Assembly: GCA_036985715.1 (NCBI GenBank)
Contig: BTQE01000122.1
Span: 1-8,977, forward strand
Direction of reading: 5' to 3'
DNA: 8,977 nt
Source of the DNA: SMXL01 sp036985715
Lineage (GTDB): Bacteria > Bacteroidota > Rhodothermia > Rhodothermales > UBA10348
The position numbers were made by a program, and so were the translations under genes. The notes below the pieces were generated by a model. The model did no database searches and was not told the origin of the DNA. It saw only the letters and a program-made list of their open reading frames with translations. Below are positions 1-7,319 of this stretch, piece by piece (position 1 is the stretch's first letter; every line of letters begins with the position of its first letter).

Positions 1-43
1 TCTCTCTTTCTTCTTCGGTAAGCGTCACGACGTATCTTTTCAT
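1..43 (-). CDS. IS630-family transposase, N-terminal 14 codons only
   Basis: Reading the minus strand from the ATG at 43-41 gives MKRYVVTLTEEERE and the frame is still open at the window edge. This opening (M-K-x-Y-V-V-T-L-T-x-E-E-R) is the characteristic start of one IS630-family transposase subgroup, which encodes a DDE enzyme that inserts into TA dinucleotides. A GAGG purine block about seven bases upstream (on the minus strand) fits a ribosome binding site and supports this start. Only the first residues are visible, so neither the catalytic DDE domain nor the integrity of the element can be judged. The gene points away from the broken surface-protein gene to its right, as expected if that gene was cut by this insertion. 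Confidence 0.72.
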   Translation of the reverse strand, partial: MKRYVVTLTEEERE

Positions 44-117
44 AGCCAATCCTCACGGTTTGATTATGAAGATAAGATACGAATTATATTACGGCATTAC
101 ACGTGTGACATGACACT
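1..117 (-). mobile_element. Partial IS630-family insertion sequence, one end
   Basis: The transposase start codon lies at 43, and the about 74 bases to its right would be the 5' untranslated leader and terminal inverted repeat. The junction is placed at about 116-119 because CTAG occurs there (IS630-type elements target TA, often within CTAG) and because protein-like sequence of the neighbouring secreted-protein family (VGSDSTLG onward) resumes exactly after it. The other end of the element, and so its inverted repeat, is outside the window. The exact boundary is therefore an inference. Confidence 0.5.
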
Positions 118-2325
118 AGTTGGATCGGATTCGACACTCGGAATTGCATTCGTTTACAATGCGGACAATGAAGATGGAGGGGGAGAAGGCTACGGATCGC
201 CCGTTCCGGCAGTCGGATTTCATCTGTTTCAGGGCCCTGAAGTACCCACTGATGGTCTTGATAATGACAAAGATGGGCGAATTGATGAGGTAGGTGAACG
301 CCGGCAAATGACCAACTTCATGAACATGAATGATGGGGGAGGCGTCACCGAGTCTCCGACCGTAGGCGCACACTATTACACGTATATGCAGAGTCTCTGG
401 AAAGATGGAAAGCCTATGACGTTCGGGGGAATCGGACGTAACTTTTCGGAGATCCCGGCCAAATACTTCTTCCCGGGAGATCCGGTGACGCGAGAGTTTT
501 GGTCTGAGCTAAACTCGGATAGTCTGGGGACTCCGATAGGACCCGGAGATCGGCGATTCATGTTTTCCAGTGGCCCATTCGACCTCGAACCGGGCGAGTC
601 CACCGAGATCGTGTTTTCTATCATTTGGGCATTGGGCGCCGATCATCTGAATTCTATATCAAAGATGAGAGAGGCGGCAGCGGAAGTTCGGTCTGCCTAC
701 GAAAACGGTTTCAAAAATCTCCCCCGGGGTCTTCGACCGTCCGAACCGGTCACTCTGATTTCTCCTGGAGACGGGGCAGCCGGTCAACCACTTAGTCCAG
801 TACTCATCTGGAACTCTCTGTCTGATGCACCCCGGTACCAGATCGAGGTGTGGTCCCAGGATACCGGAAATCTTTTATTCGCTTCTCGACGGCAGGACTA
901 TCAACTTGCTGACTTGGTAGCCGACCGCCTTTATACATGGAGAGTTCGAGGAGAAAACAGTCATGGATTTGGGCCCTGGTCGAAGGGGCGGACATTCCGT
1001 ACGGGCGACGTTTCCTTCAGGGTAGTTAATGAGCTGTTCTCTTCGTTCACCGTGACCGCAAACGCGGCTGGTCCTTTGGTGCCAAGAGACATGGCGGCAT
1101 TCGCTTTTGGAAGCTCCGGTTTCCACAAATTCCTTGCCCGGATGACTCAACAACTTTGTGCGACCGACCGACCCGGGGATACCAACAATCGACGAGTGAT
1201 GCGTTATGGGGTATCCATTCGGGGGGAGCAGGAATCAGCTACGGCCCACTTGGCTCGAATGAGAGTTTTTTGGGTAGAGTGACTCGAAATGGGTCGAATC
1301 TGTCCAATATTGGTGCTTTCGACTATGAAATTCGATTTACGGCTCGAGGCGGAAAGGCCGTTCGTCTCTGGGATGGTGGTTCATCAATGCCCGTACCGTT
1401 TGAACTGTGGAACACTGGAATTCAGACGCCTGACGATCCATCCGACGACTATCGAATGATACCAGCGGTTTGCGAGGCCGCGTGTGGAGCCGGTTTAGAA
1501 GACTCGGTGTTCGATATCTACGGTGACCACGTCATTTCCAGTAGTGACAACGACCCGTATACGGACTGGATCTACTGGTACAATCCGGTCGATAAGAGCG
1601 CAGGTGAATGGGGTTATGGCGCCTATTTCGACAATTCGGATACACTAGGTGCTGAAGTATTTAGCCGAATGGTCCTCGTCTTATGGAATGGCGGTCGGGA
1701 ATTTCCATATTTAGCAGAGATGCCCGAAGAGGGGACCGTGTTCAGGATTGAGGGGGGTGTATTCTTTGCACCGATTTTGGCCGCTCCAACAGACCAGTCG
1801 AGTCTGCCGGGAAGCGTCGTGTCGTTTTACTGGAATGGACATCAGGTTGACGCTTACCGGATCCAGGTTTCTCAGGACCCTGATTTCACAACGGGTATCG
1901 ATGAGTCGTTTGTAGAGATCGGCCACACACTCGAGCTCACGGAGGTGGGTACCTATTACTGGCGGATCCAGGGAGCAGTGGGGGATTGGTCCGACACCTG
2001 GACGTTTGATGTCTTGTCAGTGTCGACTTCGATTGATGTCCTTGCTGACGCCGTTGATCCCTTTGAATTCAACCTGTTTGAGAATTACCCCAATCCCTTT
2101 AAAACGACGTCGAGCATCCGGTACTCAGTTCCAAAAGCGAGCGATGTTCGGATTGAAGTATTCAACGTATTGGGAGAGCGGGTGAGAGTGCTGGAAAACG
2201 CTCGTAAATCGCGCGGCGAACACCAGGTACAATTTGACGGGAGCGCCATGGCATCCGGAGTCTATTTCTTTCGGATGAAAGCTGGAAAATTCGAGCGGAC
2301 GAGAAAGATGGTGCTCATCAGGTAG
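116..2325 (+). pseudogene. T9SS-exported FnIII-containing surface protein, 5'-truncated and frameshifted
   Basis: Two overlapping frames encode one protein: frame 2 up to about 1170, then frame 1 from about 1160 to the stop at 2325. The first part has a Ca-binding-like acidic stretch (DGLDNDKDGRIDE, about 251-289), a conserved region ending in GDRRFMFSSGPFDLEPGES, and a fibronectin III-like domain at about 737-1005. The second part carries WGIHSGGAG, FLGRVTRNGSN, VPFELWNTG and TPDDPSDDYRMIP blocks, a second FnIII-like domain (about 1756-2010) and a C-terminal T9SS type A sorting domain beginning at ENYPNPF (2080-2100) and ending in a basic tail. Such proteins are exported through the outer membrane by T9SS and usually anchored or released there. 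The N-terminus and signal peptide are missing at the IS630 end; the ATG at 110 lies in IS sequence and is probably not a native start. The frame changes inside a GACC tandem tract; one more unit would restore ATDRPTRGYQQ. No specific activity can be assigned. Confidence 0.82.
1161..1173 (+). repeat. GACC short tandem tract at the frameshift
   Basis: GACC is repeated three times (1162-1173), preceded by a C that begins a partial fourth unit. The protein family continuity passes from frame 2 to frame 1 across this tract. Loss of four bases (one unit) shifts frame 2 to frame 1 exactly as seen. Slipped-strand loss of a unit is therefore the simplest explanation; a single-base deletion or assembly error is the alternative. 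Confidence 0.7.
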
Positions 2326-2504
2326 TGTCAAATGACCATACGAGGAAGCCAGTTTTGAATCTGCAGTTGGGAGTCGCGGGTTCGCGAGGATATGGGCTTT
2401 CTGCCCCGTCCGCCGTAAACTCATTCGAATGAAAAGAATCGAGCCCCCCGTGGGCTGTCCTTCCTATCCTGTCATGCATCCCACAAGTCATTGCAACAAC
2501 GATC

Positions 2505-4274
2505 ATGATACCCCATGCTTCCCGCCGCGCGACACTGATTATACTCCTTTCATTTCTGCTAGCTGGATTTGACCTGAGTGATGCACCTTTTATCAAGACG
2601 GATATCGGTGCGTCTGAAGGTATCTCTGTTGTCGTCACAATCGACCGGGCGCTACACCCGAAGCCCATCGACGGAAGGGTTCTGCTTATGTTTTCGAAGA
2701 GAGAAACGCCGGAGCCGAGATTTCAGGTGGTATCCGGAGTAGACGCCATTCCAATTTATGGCGTTGATATAGACCAGCTTGAACCGGGTCAATCAATCAC
2801 GTTTGATGGCTCCGTTTTTGGATATCCGTTTGAAAGTCTAAATGACCTTGCTCCGGGTTCTTACTACGTGCAGGCGCTCGTTCACAAGTACGAAACGTTT
2901 GATCTCTCGACCGGCCATACGGTGAAGTTGCCTATGAATCGGGGTGCCGGACAGAACTGGCGGTTGGCTCCCGGAAACGTCTTCAGCGCGCCGGTTCAAA
3001 TCGAAATCACAGGAGAAAGCGACCAGGTGATCCGCCTCTCCATAGACAACGAAAATCCACCTATCTCAGCGCCTGAGGACACCAGATACGTACGGCACCT
3101 GCGGATGAGAAGTGATCTCCTGTCTGAATTCTGGGGACGTGATATTTTCGTGGGAGCGCACGTCCTGGTACCTGAGGGATTTGACGAACATCCGGACGCA
3201 AGGTATCCCTTGATGGTCTTTCAAGGACATTACCCGGCCGACTTTTCCGGCTTTCGAACAGAACCACCGGATCCTGACCTGGAGCCGGACTACAGCGAGC
3301 GTTTTGGAATAGAAGGATATAATCGGATCCGGCAGCAGGAGGCATACGCATTTTACCAGCAGTGGATCAGCGACGATTTCCCAAGATACCTGGTCGCCGT
3401 CATTCAACATTCCAATCCGTATTACGATGATTCCTATGCGGTCAACTCGGCATCCATCGGCCCGTACGGTGACGCGCTCACATACGAACTGATACCGGAG
3501 ATAGAGGAGCGATTCCGCGGCATCGGTGAAGGTTGGGCTCGGTTCACGTATGGAGGATCAACCGGTGGTTGGGAGGCTATGGCCGTTCAGGTGTTTTACC
3601 CGGAGGAATACAATGGAGCGTTCATCGCGTGTCCTGATCCGATCGACTTTCGAGAATATGTTCAGGTGAACATATACGAGGATGATAACGCCTACTACTA
3701 CCCGTCAGATTTTCGGATGATGGAGCGTCCCAGCCACAGGGATTGGCTCGGCCAAATTCAGTCAACCATCAGAGATGATAATCTTCTGGAGCTCGCGTTG
3801 GGAACGAACGGAAGGTCCGGGCAGCAGTGGGATATCTGGCAGGCGGTCTATTCGCCCATGGGACCTGAAGGATACCCGAAACCCATTTGGGACAAATATT
3901 CTGGAGAGATTGATCGTGAGGTGGCCGAGTACTGGAAGGAAAACTATGATCTCAGATACATTCTGGAGCGTGACTGGGAAACACTGGGGCCAAAAGTTGC
4001 CGGCAAGTTGCATATCTATGCCGGTGATATGGACAACTACTACTTAAACAACGCGGTATATCTGGCAGAAGAGTTTCTGGAGAGCACAACCAATCCATAT
4101 TATGGGGGCATCGTGGATTACGGCGATCGGGCTGAACACTGTTGGAATGGGGATCAGGACAATCCGAATGCCATTAGCCGGCTCCGATACAATACGAGGT
4201 ATCTACCGCTGATTCTGGACCGTATAGAGAAAACCGCGCCTCCAGGAGCAGATTTGACCAGTTGGAGGTATTAG
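2505..4274 (+). CDS. Exported alpha/beta-hydrolase, putative esterase family
   Basis: The 589-residue product begins with a signal-peptide-like segment (basic residues near 7-8, hydrophobic run about 10-21) and is probably exported. Residues about 27-190 form a beta-rich N-terminal region, including SYYVQALVHKYETFD and PMNRGAGQNWRLAPGN. The hydrolase domain starts near residue 200 (VLVPEGFDE, then YPLMVFQGHY at the first core strands). The nucleophile elbow is YGGSTGGW with Ser352; the likely acid is Asp508 or Asp510 (YAGDMDNYY); the likely base is His545 (AEHCW). This is the esterase D/enterochelin-esterase-like arrangement for hydrolysis of an ester or related bond; the substrate is unknown. 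There is no sorting domain, so it probably stays in the periplasm. The ATG at 2505 is the only ATG in frame before the upstream stop at 2430; no clear Shine-Dalgarno is visible. It ends 13 bp from the convergent antitoxin gene. It looks intact, unlike its upstream neighbour. Confidence 0.8.
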   Translation: MIPHASRRATLIILLSFLLAGFDLSDAPFIKTDIGASEGISVVVTIDRALHPKPIDGRVLLMFSKRETPEPRFQVVSGVDAIPIYGVDIDQLEPGQSITFDGSVFGYPFESLNDLAPGSYYVQALVHKYETFDLSTGHTVKLPMNRGAGQNWRLAPGNVFSAPVQIEITGESDQVIRLSIDNENPPISAPEDTRYVRHLRMRSDLLSEFWGRDIFVGAHVLVPEGFDEHPDARYPLMVFQGHYPADFSGFRTEPPDPDLEPDYSERFGIEGYNRIRQQEAYAFYQQWISDDFPRYLVAVIQHSNPYYDDSYAVNSASIGPYGDALTYELIPEIEERFRGIGEGWARFTYGGSTGGWEAMAVQVFYPEEYNGAFIACPDPIDFREYVQVNIYEDDNAYYYPSDFRMMERPSHRDWLGQIQSTIRDDNLLELALGTNGRSGQQWDIWQAVYSPMGPEGYPKPIWDKYSGEIDREVAEYWKENYDLRYILERDWETLGPKVAGKLHIYAGDMDNYYLNNAVYLAEEFLESTTNPYYGGIVDYGDRAEHCWNGDQDNPNAISRLRYNTRYLPLILDRIEKTAPPGADLTSWRY

Positions 4275-4287
4275 GGCGACATGCGAC

Positions 4288-4635
4288 CTAGAGAAAGTGT
4301 CGGTAATCCGTGTTGAAGATCTCTGCGATTCGTTTTGCAAGTGCTTTCCCAATCGGCCTTTTCCCGTTCTCCATGGCTGACAGGTTGGGCTGGGTTATTC
4401 CGACCGCTTTGGCAAATTCCACCTGCGTTAAATCCTCGCGATAGCGGAGCCCCTGCAGGTGAGAGGCCCATCGAGGAAGGTCATCTGAGATCTCTCGAAA
4501 AAACTCTTCGTAAGGAATGGTCGATTCTTCATCAACCCTATACGGTTCAAGATCTTTTCTCAGGTTTCGGTAGGCTCTCGCCGGTAAACGAAATCTATCG
4601 CCGCCGAGTTGGACGAAAAAAGTGTCATTCATCAT
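4288..4635 (-). CDS. XRE/HigA-like antitoxin of a type II TA pair
   Basis: This 115-residue protein has an N-terminal region (about 1-55) expected to bind the toxin and a C-terminal XRE helix-turn-helix (about 61-112) with the motif LTQVEFAKAVGITQPNLSAM followed by ENGKRPIGKALAKRIAEIF and a YRHFL end. The layout and the NLSAMENGKRPIGK signature match antitoxins paired with RelE-type toxins of the THEKAPY-ending group. It lies 22 bp downstream of the toxin gene on the same strand, so the two are co-transcribed in toxin-first (higBA-like) order. Two adjacent ATG codons (4635 and 4632) are possible starts; a GAGA purine block a few bases upstream fits either. It should neutralise the toxin and repress the shared promoter. 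Its HTH coding segment is duplicated, in decayed form, at 5241-5303. Confidence 0.88.
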   Translation of the reverse strand: MMNDTFFVQLGGDRFRLPARAYRNLRKDLEPYRVDEESTIPYEEFFREISDDLPRWASHLQGLRYREDLTQVEFAKAVGITQPNLSAMENGKRPIGKALAKRIAEIFNTDYRHFL

Positions 4636-4657
4636 GTTTCTCTATTGATAGCTTGTA

Positions 4658-4978
4658 TTAGTATGGGGCGCCTTCATGTGTCCATACGTAATAGATCACA
4701 ATAAATCGGCTTAGTTTAGGCGTGTGGAGACGTTTTTGGGCAATAGTCTCTACGCGCCAACATGCAACATATCGCGGTCTTCCTCTGGATAGGTGACAAT
4801 GCCAATGTGTTTTTTGACCCCTGATTTTACTAAAGTTGGGCCATTCAGGCAGCACAGGACCTTGGTCAGCAAGATCTGCGCAAAGCTTCTCAAAGGCCTT
4901 TAGTGCCCGCTTCGGAAGTCGCCTTGCTTTCTTTTCGGCCTTTCTCGTAATTCTTACTTCCCATGTTCGCTCTTCCAT
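4658..4978 (-). CDS. RelE/HigB-like mRNA-interferase toxin
   Basis: From the ATG at 4978 the product is 106 residues, starting MEERTWEVRITRKAEKKARR. RelE/ParE-fold hallmarks are a basic N-terminal helix pair (about 11-35), the block HWHCHLSRGRPRYVACW (about 58-74) and the C-terminal YYVWTHEGAPY. Toxins of this family cleave mRNA on the ribosome and stop growth until the antitoxin is restored. An in-frame ATG at 5005 would add nine residues encoded by the AT-rich promoter/operator stretch, so the start at 4978 is preferred. The stretch between VACW and YYVW (ETIAQKRLHTPKLSRFIVI) seems several residues longer than I remember for relatives. The gene lies upstream of its antitoxin with a 22-bp gap. 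RelE-type is well supported by the pairing; the precise subfamily name is less certain. Confidence 0.85.
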   Translation of the reverse strand: MEERTWEVRITRKAEKKARRLPKRALKAFEKLCADLADQGPVLPEWPNFSKIRGQKTHWHCHLSRGRPRYVACWRVETIAQKRLHTPKLSRFIVIYYVWTHEGAPY

Positions 4979-4979
4979 A

Positions 4980-5017
4980 ATATACCATATTTTAGTATAT
5001 ATCACTAATAGATATAT
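4980..5017 (-). promoter_or_regulatory. AT-rich promoter/operator of the TA pair with nested inverted repeats
   Basis: Just upstream of the toxin start are three overlapping inverted repeats: ATATAC (4980-4985) with GTATAT (4995-5000); TTAGT (4992-4996) with ACTAA (5004-5008), forming the 17-bp near-palindrome TTAGTATATATCACTAA; and ATATATC (4997-5003) with GATATAT (5011-5017). On the minus strand TATACT around 4995-5000 is a plausible -10 element. XRE antitoxins bind such palindromes to autoregulate their operon, so this is the expected operator. The AT-richness itself makes some of the symmetry likely by chance; the 17-bp one is the best candidate. Confidence 0.5.
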
Positions 5018-5462
5018 TTATTGATGCAACCCTTTGTGAGTTCTCTGGAAATAGAGACAAGGGGGTGCACGAGGGAACGGAGACATAGCGACCTTCAACG
5101 CGAGGCGGGAATTACTCCCTTCGGACATAGGTCGACGGATTTGGCATCTCATCTGAGTTTCGATACGCCCGACTCCATCCCGAAGAGGACTTCCCACAGA
5201 CACGTGGCCCATTGCCTAAAGCTGTTCACAACACGCGACTCCCGTTCTACATGGCCGACAAGTTTGGCTGGGTTATTCCAACCGCTTTGGCAAGTTCAAA
5301 TTGTTTCTCGTTAAGGCGAACGGGTGTCAACGGGATAGAAACAGTCTGAGAGTTGAACAAGAGAATGACTGTCTGATCAGAACTGATAGTGCCGGCAAGG
5401 GAAACATAAACCAGGTCGAAGTGTAACAACGGATAATCCTTTCTTATACCCAGGTTAATCCT
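5018..5462. other. Gene-free spacer between TA locus and nucleotidyltransferase operon
   Basis: No credible intact gene is present on either strand in these 445 bases. The content that can be recognised is a remnant of an antitoxin HTH coding segment (about 5225-5320, minus strand), a 10-bp perfect palindrome TCTGATCAGA at 5372-5381, and the first half of a direct repeat before the nucleotidyltransferase start. The rest (5018-5220) shows no structure I can name. Confidence 0.6.
5225..5320 (-). pseudogene. Decayed second copy of the XRE antitoxin HTH segment
   Basis: The minus strand reads FELAKAVGITQPNLSAM, nearly the same as the intact antitoxin at 4288-4635 (VEFAKAVGITQPNLSAM). The 63 bases 5241-5303 match 4363-4425 without gaps at 54 positions by hand count. 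The Glu codon that follows NLSAM is GAG in the intact gene but TAG here (5249-5247), and after NGSRVL a second stop follows. Upstream, similarity fades after about RLNEKQ. Mixed synonymous and non-synonymous differences suggest a paralogous antitoxin gene that was inactivated, not a very recent duplication. No matching toxin remnant could be recognised further upstream. Confidence 0.75.
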
Positions 5463-5471
5463 TTGTTAAAC
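5432..5471 (+). promoter_or_regulatory. 18-bp direct repeat pair, candidate operator of the nucleotidyltransferase operon
   Basis: GATAATCCTTTCTTATAC (5432-5449) and GTTAATCCTTTGTTAAAC (5454-5471) agree at 15 of 18 positions and are offset by 22 bp, close to two helical turns, so both would present the same DNA face. The second copy covers the TTG start codon of the nucleotidyltransferase gene. This is a plausible binding site for the winged-helix partner or another regulator; that role is inferred only from position and spacing. Confidence 0.45.
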
Positions 5472-6056
5472 TCCATCAATCTTAGCAGCAAGGACATTCG
5501 TCGGCTGCTCCAGGCGGTTAGAGAGCGTCTTCATCTATCTGGGTTTGAAATTGCTCTGATCATCGTAGGTGGTGCCAATTTGAATGTCATGAATATTGTT
5601 GCTCGCACGACGAAGGATGTTGATGTGATCGCTCAAACGGAGGGAGAGGGTGACGAACTGACGATACGTTCACCACTTCCTTTTCCTGAGCCGTTGACGC
5701 AGGCAATAGAGACTGTCGCCCGCGATTTTAATATTTCCAGTGACTGGATGAATGCTGAGGTGGCTGCGCAGTGGAACGTCGGAATGCCGGATACAATCCT
5801 AGATGATCTTACCTGGCGGAAATACTCGGCTCTGAAAGTGGGATTCGCTGGTCGCCAGACAATCATTTCTCTGAAATTGTTCGCAGCTGCGGACAGGAGC
5901 CCTGCAAGTGTCCACGCTCAAGATCTGGTCGCTTTACGACCGACGGATGATGAGCTACTGCATGCGGCGGATTGGGTAAAAACTCAGGATGCCAGTGAAC
6001 ATTTCTCTTCTCTCGTAGACGACGTGATTAGATATGTTAAGAGAGATCGGGAATAA
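5463..6056 (+). CDS. Minimal nucleotidyltransferase, AbiEii/DUF6036-like
   Basis: The 197-residue product has the nucleotidyltransferase core: IIVGGANLNV with Gly36-Gly37, then RTTKDVDVI with the metal-binding pair Asp52 and Asp54. Further along are SSDWMNAEVA (about 92-101), a SLKLFAAADR block with Lys138, and HAQDLVALRPTDDEL (about 151-165). This pattern is shared by DUF6036-type enzymes and AbiEii/MenT-like toxins, which can transfer nucleotides to tRNA or proteins. The substrate here is unknown. No ATG precedes the conserved region in this frame; TTG at 5463, preceded by AGG at 5452-5454, is the best start, and the frame is closed by a stop at 5424. The gene overlaps the next one by 23 bp, implying translational coupling. 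It could be a toxin or defence effector; a housekeeping role is less likely given the neighbours. Confidence 0.75.
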   Translation: MLNSINLSSKDIRRLLQAVRERLHLSGFEIALIIVGGANLNVMNIVARTTKDVDVIAQTEGEGDELTIRSPLPFPEPLTQAIETVARDFNISSDWMNAEVAAQWNVGMPDTILDDLTWRKYSALKVGFAGRQTIISLKLFAAADRSPASVHAQDLVALRPTDDELLHAADWVKTQDASEHFSSLVDDVIRYVKRDRE

Positions 6057-7020
6057 GCTCAAGCAGGCTGCTGAAGAAGCCCTGATAGATGCGTGTTGGC
6101 GCCAGTGGATTGTACTTGGCGCATCCGGAACGGAAATACACAAGCGTCAAGCGACATCGATCGTCGATGTAGAACAACTTATTCTGTTTAGCTCACTTCT
6201 TAGAAGGAAGGAGCAGAGACTAGAGCTGTTTCTAAACTGGTTTGCAGTGGTTGGCGCGCCACTGGTAAGTCTTCAACGCATCCAGGGATTGACTGACCGT
6301 TTTGCGGCCGAGGAGAAATCACAGATTGCCCTGTTTGCACAAATGGCGCTTTCGGCGGGCGACAGGCGGTGGAAAACGATTGCTAAAAGCGATGCAGAGA
6401 TACCCGGATCTCCAAAGCTGAAGGGCCCCTCAATTCCCAATCTGCTACACCCGGGCGCCCTTATGCTACGATTTCGAGCCGGCTTCGGGTTGGGAGCGAA
6501 AGCGGATCTTATGACAATTCTGGTCGGGCAGTGCGGTCATCCGAGAACAGTAAAGCACCTGGTGGAAGCAGCCGCGTACCGCGAAACATCTGTCCGCGAA
6601 GCTCTTCGAGATCTAACACTCGCGGCTTTTGTCGTGAAATCGAATAATCGTCCGGCCGAATACATCGCTCGTTCGCCGTGGCACACGGACACTACATCAG
6701 TAAGAGAAACGAGCGGTTCGTTCTATTCTGAAGGGAATGCCGAATTGTCCAGGTCATCGTGGAAAACGCTTTGGCCTGTGCTCTCCTTTCTTCACGATTG
6801 CATGACTCTATTTGACACGACGGACTCAGAGGAATTGAGTGAATATATCTTCTACTCGAAATTCCGAGATGTGTTAGAGACGTACCGGGATGACCTGGTT
6901 CTTTTGGGCATTGTTCTTCCTCACACCGTCCCGACCAATAGTGATTTTTCAGATGTCTGGACAAAAATAATGCATCAATCTGTGGACGCTGTCACCGATT
7001 GGTTAGCTGAGAACCTTTAG
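6034..7020 (+). CDS. Conserved hypothetical with central winged helix, partner of the nucleotidyltransferase
   Basis: This 328-residue protein starts at an ATG inside the last codons of the nucleotidyltransferase gene (23-bp overlap), so the two are almost certainly one operon. Residues 1-120 are mostly helical and soluble, with the block SIVDVEQLILFSSLLRRKEQ. Residues about 140-205 look like a winged-helix DNA-binding domain: AKADLMTILVG, then TVKHLVEAAAY as the positioning helix, ETSVREALRDLTLAAFVV as the recognition helix, and a short wing. The remaining C-terminal part (about 215-328) is also helix-rich. No catalytic motif, signal peptide or membrane segment is visible. By analogy to AbiEi, a winged-helix antitoxin next to a nucleotidyltransferase toxin, it may neutralise and repress its partner. 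However, it is longer than AbiEi proteins as I remember them and comes second, not first. I do not know an established name for the family. Confidence 0.65.
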   Translation: MLREIGNKLKQAAEEALIDACWRQWIVLGASGTEIHKRQATSIVDVEQLILFSSLLRRKEQRLELFLNWFAVVGAPLVSLQRIQGLTDRFAAEEKSQIALFAQMALSAGDRRWKTIAKSDAEIPGSPKLKGPSIPNLLHPGALMLRFRAGFGLGAKADLMTILVGQCGHPRTVKHLVEAAAYRETSVREALRDLTLAAFVVKSNNRPAEYIARSPWHTDTTSVRETSGSFYSEGNAELSRSSWKTLWPVLSFLHDCMTLFDTTDSEELSEYIFYSKFRDVLETYRDDLVLLGIVLPHTVPTNSDFSDVWTKIMHQSVDAVTDWLAENL

Positions 7021-7173
7021 CGACGTGGGATTGAGCCTCACTGCGTTCGGCTCCAGCTTGGAGGAGAGTCTCAAGAGAATCTCGAAGTCCCAGCTCCCTC
7101 CGGTCGCTGTCACGTTTTTCATTTCGAAAGGCTCTTGAAAGCAAGCTTTCATCGTCGCTCAATAGCAAATCCG

Positions 7174-7198
7174 GACCGCTTCGCGGTCGGGGCTTTTT
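7174..7198 (+). terminator. Hairpin plus T-tract, candidate terminator of the nucleotidyltransferase operon
   Basis: GACCGC (7174-7179) pairs perfectly with GCGGTC (7183-7188) around a TTC loop, followed by GGGGCTTTTT. It is about 150 bp past the stop codon of the winged-helix gene. The GGGG between stem and T-tract can partly pair with the CC before the stem. It is also the third hairpin of the first repeat unit, so a repeat-specific role is equally possible. Confidence 0.5.
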
Positions 7199-7223
7199 GT
7201 ATTTGCGGAGAGGGTGGGAATTC

Positions 7224-7242
7224 AGCCTCGCGCAGCGAGGCT
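7224..7242. repeat. First stem-loop of repeat unit 2
   Basis: AGCCTCGC (7224-7231) and GCGAGGCT (7235-7242) form a perfect 8-bp stem around a GCA loop. The equivalent hairpin at 7421-7439 has the same stem with one T/C mismatch and a TGC loop, the reverse complement of GCA. Confidence 0.6.
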
Positions 7243-7319
7243 GGTGCCCAAGTGAGGGTCCTGCACACTGATAGACAGCCCACCTGCTCACTGCGCTCGC
7301 AGCCTACCTTTTCTTCTGA

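Noticed and set aside
110..1282. Stand-alone gene of 390 codons starting at ATG 110
   Set aside because: The start lies in probable IS end sequence and the last 35 or so residues are out-of-frame reading after the GACC tract; it is part of one broken gene.
2442..2456. Hairpin AGCCC/GGGCT between the surface-protein pseudogene and the esterase
   Set aside because: Only five base pairs and no T-run follows, so a terminator cannot be supported.
5021..5314. 97-codon plus-strand frame
   Set aside because: It crosses the TA leader and reads the antitoxin remnant antisense; no domain or ribosome site supports it.
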